Positions 1 through 5,058 of a stretch of 12,602 bases of DNA are shown here, piece by piece. Location of the stretch: positions 1 through 12,602 of the forward strand of contig CAUHBW010000068.1 in assembly GCA_959604115.1 (NCBI GenBank), read 5' to 3'. Made by a program: the position numbers and the translations under genes. Position 1 is the stretch's first letter. Every line of letters begins with the position of its first letter. Under the pieces are notes generated by a model. It did no database searches, was not told where the DNA came from, and saw nothing but the letters and a program-made list of their open reading frames with translations. Source of the DNA: an uncultured Bilophila sp. GTDB lineage: Bacteria; Desulfobacterota; Desulfovibrionia; Desulfovibrionales; Desulfovibrionaceae.

Positions 1-40
1 GGGGAGAAGGCCCCTTTCTCCAGAAAGGGGCCTTCTCCCC
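1..40 (-). terminator. Hairpin behind the homocysteine synthesis gene
   Basis: A perfect inverted repeat has 19-bp arms (1-19 and 22-40) and only two bases between them, so the real loop must open a few pairs. It starts 18 bases past the stop codon of the minus-strand gene ending at 59. Its inner part is the A/T-richer CTTTCT/AGAAAG. No U-run can be seen because the window ends here. It closely resembles the hairpin behind purB at 10782-10822. I infer a transcription terminator or a 3' end-stabilising stem. Confidence 0.7.
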
Positions 41-58
41 TCCCCCGATTCGTCTTCA

Positions 59-1231
59 TCAATACGCGGGAATGCGGTCCACGGCGTCGGTGAGGAGGAA
101 CTCGCCCTTCTCGATCCACGCCTTGAGGGTGTCGGCGATCTCCAGCGAGATCACGTGGCTGGTCAGGGGCACGGACGGCACCTTGCGGCCCTGAATCTCC
201 ACTTCGCCCGAAAGCAGATCGGAAAAGCGCACATGCTGAATGACGCGCGGCAGCCCGTTGGGATAGTCGTACCCGTAATCCTTGACCGGCATCAGAATGT
301 CGTCGTTGGACACGCCAGTAAAGGCCGCCATCTCCTCATTGAGAATCGGGATCGGAATGCCTACGCCCACGGCCATCGATACGCCGTACCCGGTGAGCGA
401 CAGGCCGCGCAGGTAGCGGGGCTTCATGCCCTTGAGATCGCCGCGCACCATGAGCGTGCCCGCACCGCCGAGAGGCAGCCCCTTCCCGGTGCGCTGCGGC
501 GAGGGATCGTGCTGCGTGCCCGCGCCGATGACGTAGCCCTGACCGCCGCCGAGGAAAATGCGCGTGCCCGTGCCGATGGTGCGGAACCACGGGTCATTGA
601 ACAGCGGCGACAGACACCCCGCCGTGGCGAAGTTGACGTTGCGCATGTCCGGCTTGAGCGGACCCATATAGGTATAAATCGTCCGACTGGTGCAGTTCAC
701 CGCCGCGTTGTAGTTCTGGTAGCAGTTGCGGGGGTTGAGAAGCTGCGCATACGTCAGGTCGTCCAGCGTGATGGTCCGGTCGAGGGACCGGCGGGGATAG
801 CAGTCCGTTCCGTAGGAAAGCGCCCGCAAATGCACCGAACGCCCCGACACGAGATCTTCGATCACGTGCGCGCCGCCGTACTTGAACTGTCCGGGATAAA
901 CCTTATTCTGAGGATCGTCCTCGGGAAGCTCCGTCGCGCCGAGATAGGCGTCCACGGCGGCGAGCCCGGCGTAGGCGGGAACGTCGTTCAGCCAGACCCT
1001 TGTGGTGCGGATTTTCGGCGGCTCGGGCTGCCCGATATTGAACAGCAGACCGGACGAACACATGGGCGAGAAGGTGCCCGTCGTGACCACGTCGACTTCC
1101 TTCGCGGCCTGTTCCGGGCCCATGCGGCGGACGGCCTCGGTCATCTCCTCGGCGTTGAGGACGACGGCCTGCCCCTTTTTGATGCGTTCGTTGATTTCCG
1201 CAATGGTCTTGATAATTTTATGAGAAGACAC
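59..1231 (-). CDS. Homocysteine biosynthesis protein, DUF39 (HcyBio) family
   Basis: This 390-residue soluble protein matches the DUF39/HcyBio family (COG1900). Family members in methanogens and sulfate reducers are implicated in making homocysteine from aspartate semialdehyde and sulfide, bypassing the O-acylhomoserine route. Visible family features are the early motif TTGTFSPMCSSG (Cys58), YGTDCYPRRS (Cys144), NPRNCYQNYNAAVNCTSRTIYTYMG (170-190) and the glycine-rich FLGGGQGYVIGAGTQHDP (227-243). Cys58 and Cys144 probably correspond to the two essential cysteines described in the archaeal homologue; that mapping is my inference. The start is GTG, with an AGGGGA ribosome site about seven bases upstream; no in-frame ATG fits better. 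The ferredoxin/NIL-domain partner often coded next to this family is not adjacent here, as a hairpin follows the stop directly. Family assignment is confident, the reaction less so. Confidence 0.88.
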   Translation of the reverse strand: MSSHKIIKTIAEINERIKKGQAVVLNAEEMTEAVRRMGPEQAAKEVDVVTTGTFSPMCSSGLLFNIGQPEPPKIRTTRVWLNDVPAYAGLAAVDAYLGATELPEDDPQNKVYPGQFKYGGAHVIEDLVSGRSVHLRALSYGTDCYPRRSLDRTITLDDLTYAQLLNPRNCYQNYNAAVNCTSRTIYTYMGPLKPDMRNVNFATAGCLSPLFNDPWFRTIGTGTRIFLGGGQGYVIGAGTQHDPSPQRTGKGLPLGGAGTLMVRGDLKGMKPRYLRGLSLTGYGVSMAVGVGIPIPILNEEMAAFTGVSNDDILMPVKDYGYDYPNGLPRVIQHVRFSDLLSGEVEIQGRKVPSVPLTSHVISLEIADTLKAWIEKGEFLLTDAVDRIPAY

Positions 1232-1428
1232 GGCTTTTCCCCTGGCAGGAGGTTGGTTTCCCCCGGCGGCGGGCCGGAAGGGACTCTTCCGCGCGTTTTT
1301 ATCACAAGCCCCCCCGCCCGTCCATGACCGCGAGGCCGCCGAAAAAGGCGTTTTCCCTGTCGTTTCAGCAAAGAAGGCGGGCGGGACGTCTTGGCGATCC
1401 GCCCGTCTTTATGATACCAACTCTCGAA
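1232..1428. other. Divergent intergenic region, 5' side
   Basis: About 200 gene-free bases separate the divergently transcribed DUF39 gene and membrane-protein gene. A short inverted repeat (CGGAAG at 1275-1280, CTTCCG at 1286-1291) lies in the presumed leader of the DUF39 gene, and a GGGCGG/CCGCCC pair lies around 1380-1404. A TATGAT hexamer at 1410-1415 could be a -10 box for the plus-strand gene, but I find no good -35 box at the right distance. I recognise no SAM, SAH or other known riboswitch consensus ahead of the DUF39 gene. Confidence 0.4.
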
Positions 1429-1446
1429 ATCATGCCGCGGCATGAT
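1429..1446. promoter_or_regulatory. 18-bp perfect palindrome, possible operator
   Basis: ATCATGCCGCGGCATGAT reads identically on both strands and ends 25 bases before the chosen start of the membrane-protein gene. It lies just downstream of a TATGAT hexamer (1410-1415). If that hexamer is a -10 box, the palindrome sits at roughly +7 to +24, a usual place for a repressor. The symmetry is seen directly; the operator role and the identity of any regulator are inference. It does not match a regulator consensus that I know. Confidence 0.4.
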
Positions 1447-1471
1447 CCGAAACAAACAACCCGGAGCCATG

Positions 1472-2323
1472 ATGAATCTTTCCAAATATGACCGCAAGCA
1501 GGAGTCCTCCCAAGAGGTTCCTCAAGATGCGCCCGAGGCGCCGCAGGCCGACGGCGCGACACAGCATCGCCAGACGCTCTTCGGCAAGCACTTCACCGAA
1601 AAGGAACAGAAAACCCTGTTCCTGTACCTCGTCATCGGCATCGTCCTGATGGAGCTCGCCGTCACCGTGGGCGCGATCATCATCAGCATCACCAACGCGC
1701 AGCCCTCTTCGAGCGGCGTGCCGCACTTCCAGTTCCCGTGGATCGGCTACCTCGTGGCCGTGGTCATGGTGCCGGTGCTCGCGATGCTGCTGGTCAACCT
1801 CGTGAGCCTCGGCTTCTCGCGCGGCGCGCGCGGCGGGGAGGAGGCGGACCTCGAAGGCGTGCCGCAGCGGATGCAGACCTTCTACGCGCTGGTCAGGGGC
1901 GCGCCCACGGTGATCCTGTTCGCGGGCTTCGTGCTCATGTGCGCGGCGATCTACTACCTCGACGGGGTGATGAGCCTCTTGCTCAAGCTCGGCGAACATT
2001 TCCATCTGGTCGCCATCTGGGTGGTCGGCGGCTTCGCGGCGGCGTGGATCATCAGCTACGTGGTGCGCGCGTGGATGGCCTACAAGACGCGGCAGATGGA
2101 AGCGGAATACGCCTTCCGCCACGAAGTGCTGGAACGCACCGGCATGGTGATCCTCGACACCAAGCACGCGCCGACCACGGAACTGCGGATGCTGCCCACC
2201 GTGCCCAACGGCCAGCCCGACGCGCTGCCTCCCGCCGTGGACGTGGACGCCGCAGCCGCCCTGCCCGCCGCCGAAAACGCCGACGCGCCTCTGGACATCG
2301 AAACCGAGAAGCGAAACCAATAA
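1472..2323 (+). CDS. Four-helix inner-membrane protein of unknown function
   Basis: I do not recognise this 283-residue protein. The N-terminus (1-48) is polar and rich in Gln, Glu and Pro. Four hydrophobic stretches follow at about 50-73, 90-115, 144-163 and 178-201. The loop between helices 2 and 3 is charged (SRGARGGEEADLEGVPQ). After helix 4 comes a basic amphipathic stretch (KTRQMEAEYAFRHEVLERTG) and then a low-complexity tail rich in Ala, Asp and Pro (250-283). There are no cysteine pairs, CxxCH heme sites, Walker motifs or enzyme signatures. Positive charges beside the helices fit cytoplasmic N- and C-termini. The start at 1472 has GGAG (1463-1466) five bases upstream; ATG at 1469 is equally in frame but too close to that site, and ATG at 1442 lies within the upstream palindrome. 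It is a single-gene unit closed by its own terminator. Coding status is confident; function is unknown. Confidence 0.8.
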   Translation: MNLSKYDRKQESSQEVPQDAPEAPQADGATQHRQTLFGKHFTEKEQKTLFLYLVIGIVLMELAVTVGAIIISITNAQPSSSGVPHFQFPWIGYLVAVVMVPVLAMLLVNLVSLGFSRGARGGEEADLEGVPQRMQTFYALVRGAPTVILFAGFVLMCAAIYYLDGVMSLLLKLGEHFHLVAIWVVGGFAAAWIISYVVRAWMAYKTRQMEAEYAFRHEVLERTGMVILDTKHAPTTELRMLPTVPNGQPDALPPAVDVDAAAALPAAENADAPLDIETEKRNQ

Positions 2324-2345
2324 CTCCGGCCTCATGCCGTACGCC

Positions 2346-2387
2346 CGACGGGCGGTTTCCTTCACGGGAAACCGCCCGTCGTTTCTC
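2346..2387 (+). terminator. Intrinsic terminator of the membrane-protein gene
   Basis: Perfect 15-bp arms CGACGGGCGGTTTCC (2346-2360) and GGAAACCGCCCGTCG (2367-2381) enclose a six-base loop and are followed by TTTCT. The stem begins 23 bases past the plus-strand stop at 2323. This is a clear Rho-independent terminator for that gene. Confidence 0.85.
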
Positions 2388-2560
2388 CCAACCGCCCGGT
2401 TTTCAAAACGGTTGATGCGACGGAGGCTGAAAAGCCGCCGCAAGCCTCTTCGGCAAGTCCGACGCCGCGAAACAGGCGCACCGTTCAGCGGGCAAGGCAT
2501 TCTTTAGGATCTGCGCATGCAGAGCACCCGTGAATCGGAACACTGCCTTCCTCAAAAGGA
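2388..2560. other. Gene-free spacer between convergent genes
   Basis: This stretch lies between the terminators of the converging membrane-protein gene and nrfHA. Open frames crossing it show no recognisable protein and lack convincing ribosome sites. Only a short CTGC-GCAT-GCAG symmetry near 2514-2525 stands out. I see no tRNA, riboswitch or mobile-element end. Confidence 0.5.
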
Positions 2561-2600
2561 CGACGGGCCCTTCCGGTCATGCCTTCGGAAGAGCCCGTCG
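2561..2600 (-). terminator. Distal intrinsic terminator of nrfHA
   Basis: Arms at 2561-2575 and 2586-2600 form a 15-bp stem with one mismatch around a ten-base loop. Read on the minus strand the stem is followed by TCCTTTTGAG, a short U-rich tail; the plus-strand side has no U-run. It therefore works best as the final stop for nrfHA transcripts, 144 bases beyond the nrfA stop codon and behind two nearer hairpins. Confidence 0.65.
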
Positions 2601-2677
2601 CGGGGAGTGAGGAGCGTTTGGAGGCCGCGCGTTTCACGGCCCGAATATCGTCCGGAACAATCCTAGAAATCTTCCGT

Positions 2678-2701
2678 CTCCCCATACGAGCGTACGGGGA
2701 G
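2678..2701 (-). terminator. Second hairpin downstream of nrfA
   Basis: CTCCCCATACG (2678-2688) pairs with CGTACGGGGAG (2691-2701) with one mismatch and only two bases between the arms. It immediately follows the 2704-2728 hairpin in the direction of nrfA transcription. No U-run follows. It could be a terminator, an mRNA 3' stabiliser or part of an extragenic repeat. Confidence 0.45.
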
Positions 2702-2703
2702 GG

Positions 2704-2728
2704 CCGGGGGAGAAGCTCTCTCCCCCGG
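2704..2728 (-). terminator. Proximal hairpin downstream of nrfA
   Basis: CCGGGGGAGA (2704-2713) and TCTCCCCCGG (2719-2728) form a perfect 10-bp stem with a five-base loop, starting 15 bases past the nrfA stop. There is no U-run. It shares the GGGGAGA/TCTCCCC character of the hairpins behind the DUF39 gene and purB. Confidence 0.55.
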
Positions 2729-2743
2729 TCGTCTACCGCCGCA

Positions 2744-4300
2744 CTATCGAATCTTCTTGTTGCCTTCCCACATCTGTTCGGCCTTGGGGAAGGGCTTCAG
2801 GTACGCGAACCACGGGTGCGTCTTGAGGTACTCGGGGTCCTGCTGGAGCTTGCGGCTCATCGTGGCGATGGGCGGCACGATCTGCTTGATGTCGCCTTCG
2901 AGCTTGGGCGCGATGCCGTAGTTGGTCGCCTGGAGCGCCGCGTTGACGGCTTCCTGACTCAGGGTGATGGAAGTGGTCAGGGTATCGAGGGCCTTGGCGG
3001 GGTTGTGGAACCCGACGCTGTTTTCGGCGGACACGAAATCCCAGAACATCTGGCCCTTGCGGACGGCTTCCTTGGCCTTGATGATCAGCTCGTCATAGTT
3101 GGCGGGCTTTTCGCCGGCATACTCGAGGGCGAGGCGCACGGCTTCGTGGGCGCGGACGGAGTATTCCTGAGCCACGAGAAGCTGCTTGTACGTCTTGTCC
3201 TGCGCGTATTCGATGCGTCCGCGCAGGTACGCGGCGGTCTTGTCGGCATGGCACTGGCGGCAGGCGCGCAGTTCGGGGTCGCGGAGGGGCGAAGTCCACC
3301 AGTGGCTGGACATCTTCTTGCCTTCCTCACGCTGGTACGGCATGTGGCAGTCGGCGCAGGACACGCCCGCGGCGCCGTGAGGACCGTCGATCCACGTTTC
3401 GTAGTCGGGATGCTGCATCTTCAGCATGGGCGTCTGGGAAGCGGGATGCACCCAGTCGGCGAACTTGCCCTTGAAGCCGGGCATGTCCACGTTGCCGTTG
3501 TCTTCGTACACGCTGTAGATCGCTTCAGGGGTAAATCCGTTCTTCCACGGGAAGGTCGGACGCTTCGTCGGGCCGTGGCCCTTGTCGTTGAAGTAGTATT
3601 CCACGTGGCACTGGGCGCACACGAGGGAACGCATTTCGCTGCGCGGCAGCTTCGCGGGATCCTTGCCCACGGACTTCAGATAATCCTTGAGCGGCTCGCT
3701 GTAGAGCTGGAGCTGCATGGTTTCGGCGTTGTGGCAGGTGGCGCAGCCGATGGAGTCGTCGTCCGTGACCTGCGTGCGGAACTCGTTGAAGTCCTTCGTC
3801 CAGAAGTCGTCGCCGTACTGCTTGATCCATTGCACCATCTTGGGCGTCTTGCAGTTCCAGCAGGTGGCGGGCATGGCGCCCTTTTCGCCGTAGCGGTTGA
3901 TGCGGTCGATTTCAAGGATGTCGTGGATCGCGTAGGTGTGTCCGCGCGCCTCGTTGTACTCGTACATGAAGGGATAGCCGAGCCACAGGTTCTTGAGGTA
4001 CGGCTGCGCCGCGCTCTTGAGCTGGGTGAGCGAAGCCGGATCATTGTTCTTCGGGAGGTTCTTCGATCCCTTGTACTTGCTCATGAACTCGGTTTCGTTG
4101 TTGCGGTCGTAGCTTGCGGCCTGCAACGGGAACTCCTTGCGGAACGCCGAGGTCTTGTTGTCGTCGGAATCCTTCATGCCGGTCTTGTAGACGGGGGTCT
4201 TCAGTTCTGCGGTGGACACGTCGTCGCAACCCGCCACAAGTCCCAGAGCGGCGCACACCGCCGCCAACCTGATCAAAGTGTAGAATACTCGGCTATTCAT
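2744..4300 (-). CDS. nrfA: Pentaheme cytochrome c nitrite reductase, catalytic subunit NrfA
   Basis: NrfA reduces nitrite to ammonium with six electrons outside the cytoplasmic membrane, here taking electrons from NrfH. All signatures are present in 518 residues: the active-site heme site CWNCK (147-151) with its lysine ligand, then four CxxCH sites, CATCH (186-190), CAQCH (228-232), CADCH (315-319) and CRQCH (347-351). By alignment from memory with E. coli NrfA, the catalytic residues are Arg133, Tyr235 and His297, and the calcium ligands include Glu234, Lys294 and Gln296 (motifs HVEYYF and LKMQHPDYE). The N-terminus has a lipobox, LVAGC with Cys25, so the protein is probably an exported lipoprotein, consistent with membrane attachment beside NrfH. 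Its ATG overlaps the end of nrfH by eight bases (GATGAATAG), indicating translational coupling. No heme-lyase (nrfEFG or ccs type) lies in the window, though the CxxCK site needs one in other bacteria. Confidence 0.97.
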   Translation of the reverse strand: MNSRVFYTLIRLAAVCAALGLVAGCDDVSTAELKTPVYKTGMKDSDDNKTSAFRKEFPLQAASYDRNNETEFMSKYKGSKNLPKNNDPASLTQLKSAAQPYLKNLWLGYPFMYEYNEARGHTYAIHDILEIDRINRYGEKGAMPATCWNCKTPKMVQWIKQYGDDFWTKDFNEFRTQVTDDDSIGCATCHNAETMQLQLYSEPLKDYLKSVGKDPAKLPRSEMRSLVCAQCHVEYYFNDKGHGPTKRPTFPWKNGFTPEAIYSVYEDNGNVDMPGFKGKFADWVHPASQTPMLKMQHPDYETWIDGPHGAAGVSCADCHMPYQREEGKKMSSHWWTSPLRDPELRACRQCHADKTAAYLRGRIEYAQDKTYKQLLVAQEYSVRAHEAVRLALEYAGEKPANYDELIIKAKEAVRKGQMFWDFVSAENSVGFHNPAKALDTLTTSITLSQEAVNAALQATNYGIAPKLEGDIKQIVPPIATMSRKLQQDPEYLKTHPWFAYLKPFPKAEQMWEGNKKIR

Positions 4301-4769
4301 CGGCCACCATCCTTGTGCTGATGGGCTTCATACGCATATGCTGCGCGCTACGGTGACAATCGACGCAGTAGGGCTTGGCGTCCATACTGGCGACGTTCTC
4401 ATTGGTCGCAAAATGGCAGGCCTTGCAGTTCGCGTTGACGACGTCCTTCGTCGCCATGCCCGCCATGATGGGGAGTTCCACATCGCCCACGGTATTCATG
4501 TAGAAATCCCTGGCTCCTTCCTTCGCCTTGAAAGGCAACTTCGACAGCAGCGCCGTCGGAGCGTGACATTCGTTGCAGGCCAACTTGGCATGTGGGGACA
4601 GCTTGTGCGTCCGGGCCGCCTGTTCCATGATATGGCAACTGGAACAGAAGGGACGCGCATCCGTCACCCGCATGCCCCACGCCAGCCCTGCCAGCACGAG
4701 CACGCCCAGCGCAACGCCGCCCAGCAGCATCTTCAACCACGGGCACTTGCGGGGTGACACCTCAGACAT
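4293..4769 (-). CDS. nrfH: Tetraheme quinol dehydrogenase, membrane subunit NrfH
   Basis: NrfH belongs to the NapC/NirT family. It sits in the cytoplasmic membrane, oxidises menaquinol and passes electrons to NrfA. The 158-residue product has one N-terminal transmembrane anchor (about 13-31, LMLLGG-like hydrophobic stretch ending GLAWG) and four heme sites: CSSCH near residue 42, CNECH near 65, CKACH near 115 and CVDCH near 135. The first site is followed by Ile-Met (CSSCHIM), matching the CxxCHxM arrangement in which Met is the unusual heme-1 ligand known from Desulfovibrio vulgaris NrfH. Length fits that protein. I chose ATG at 4769 because AGAGGAGG lies five bases upstream; an in-frame ATG at 4787 lies upstream of that site and would add six residues. 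It is the first gene of the nrfHA pair, 60 to 70 bases downstream of a sigma54-type promoter candidate. Confidence 0.96.
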   Translation of the reverse strand: MSEVSPRKCPWLKMLLGGVALGVLVLAGLAWGMRVTDARPFCSSCHIMEQAARTHKLSPHAKLACNECHAPTALLSKLPFKAKEGARDFYMNTVGDVELPIMAGMATKDVVNANCKACHFATNENVASMDAKPYCVDCHRSAQHMRMKPISTRMVADE

Positions 4770-4845
4770 TCTTGCCTCCTCTTGCAACAGTACTGAAACC
4801 GGGGCCGTCTCCCGGCCTCCGGCAATCCTTCCGTATCAGCTTCTA

Positions 4846-4860
4846 TCAAAAAACGTGCCG
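4846..4860 (-). promoter_or_regulatory. Sigma54 (-24/-12) promoter candidate for nrfHA
   Basis: Read on the minus strand, CGGCACGTTTTTTGA matches the sigma54 consensus TGGCACG-N4-TTGC at most positions. GG (4859-4858) is ten bases from GA (4847-4846), where GC is usual. The expected start of transcription is near 4835, about 65 bases before the nrfH ATG. The divergent regulator gene encodes a sigma54-dependent activator, which strengthens the call. The variant GA at -12 is the main weakness. Confidence 0.6.
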
Positions 4861-4870
4861 TGGTTGCGCC

Positions 4871-4889
4871 TTTTCGGACAAAACGAAAA
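4871..4889. promoter_or_regulatory. Inverted repeat TTTTCG-N7-CGAAAA beside the nrfHA promoter
   Basis: Perfect six-base arms (4871-4876 and 4884-4889) are separated by seven bases. The repeat lies about 11 bases upstream of the -24 element of the nrfHA promoter candidate. It contains a GAAAAC hexamer (4885-4890) whose complement recurs at 4936-4941 and 4948-4953. It may be part of the activator binding region; no binding data are available here. Confidence 0.35.
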
Positions 4890-4926
4890 CCAGCCGGAAT
4901 GACGGACGATATGCGGCGGCATGCTG

Positions 4927-4953
4927 ATGAAACTTGTTTTCATTGCTGTTTTC
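4927..4953. promoter_or_regulatory. Candidate upstream activator site cluster (NrfR)
   Basis: ATGAAA (4927-4932) and TTTCAT (4938-4943) form an inverted repeat around five bases. Overlapping it, TGTTTTC occurs twice in direct orientation (4935-4941 and 4947-4953), 12 bases apart. This lies about 90 to 120 bases upstream of the predicted nrfHA start, the usual distance for enhancer-type sites of sigma54 activators. It is the best candidate for binding by the activator coded at 7340-8767, but that is inferred from position and symmetry only. Confidence 0.4.
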
Positions 4954-4970
4954 CCTTGCCGCGGTATGAT
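4943..4970 (+). promoter_or_regulatory. Possible sigma70-type promoter for the kinase-regulator operon
   Basis: TTGCTG (4943-4948) and TATGAT (4965-4970) are 16 bases apart and point toward the kinase gene. The -10 box is good (five of six) but the -35 box is weak (three of six). Transcription would begin near 4977. It overlaps the candidate activator sites, so autoregulation is possible. Confidence 0.35.
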
Positions 4971-4978
4971 TTTTATGA

Positions 4979-4998
4979 CAGCTTTTCAGAAAAAGCTG
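4979..4998. promoter_or_regulatory. Inverted repeat CAGCTTTT-N4-AAAAGCTG
   Basis: Perfect eight-base arms surround a four-base centre between the putative kinase promoter and its ribosome site. As DNA it could be an operator; as RNA it would form a hairpin in the kinase leader. It is not followed by a U-run, so it is not a normal terminator on either strand. Confidence 0.35.
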
Positions 4999-5026
4999 AC
5001 GCGTTGTCCGATTCGGATAACCTGTC

Positions 5027-5045
5027 AAGAACGAATCCTGTTCTT
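5027..5045. promoter_or_regulatory. Inverted repeat AAGAAC-N7-GTTCTT at the kinase ribosome site
   Basis: Six-base perfect arms with a seven-base spacer end four bases before the AGAGGA ribosome-binding site (5049-5054). The 6-7-6 layout equals that of the 4871-4889 repeat, though the arm sequences differ. It could be a protein site or a weak leader stem limiting kinase translation. Confidence 0.25.
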
Positions 5046-5058
5046 AATAGAGGATGCC

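Noticed and set aside
155..1327. A plus-strand frame of the same length as the DUF39 protein
   Set aside because: It is the mirror frame of the conserved DUF39 gene; its translation is His/Arg/Val-rich without family resemblance.
1232..1428. SAM- or SAH-type riboswitch ahead of the homocysteine gene
   Set aside because: The function made this attractive, but the conserved cores of the known classes are not visible; only short G/C-rich inverted repeats are present.
2388..2560. Possible tRNA or small RNA gene in the spacer
   Set aside because: No T-arm GGTTCGA-like box or cloverleaf pairing could be found on either strand, and no promoter-terminator pair frames a small RNA.
2579..4321. A 580-codon open frame on the plus strand across nrfA
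   Set aside because: It is the antisense shadow of a clear pentaheme nitrite reductase, rich in Val/Leu/Gly/Arg as expected from G/C-rich third positions, with no recognisable domain or ribosome site.
4921..5058. N-terminal extension of the kinase from ATG at 4921 or 4927 (MKLVFIAVF...)
   Set aside because: It is in frame without a stop, but it lacks a good ribosome site, overlaps the repeats and promoter candidate, and the ATG at 5059 has AGAGGA and begins the first transmembrane helix properly.
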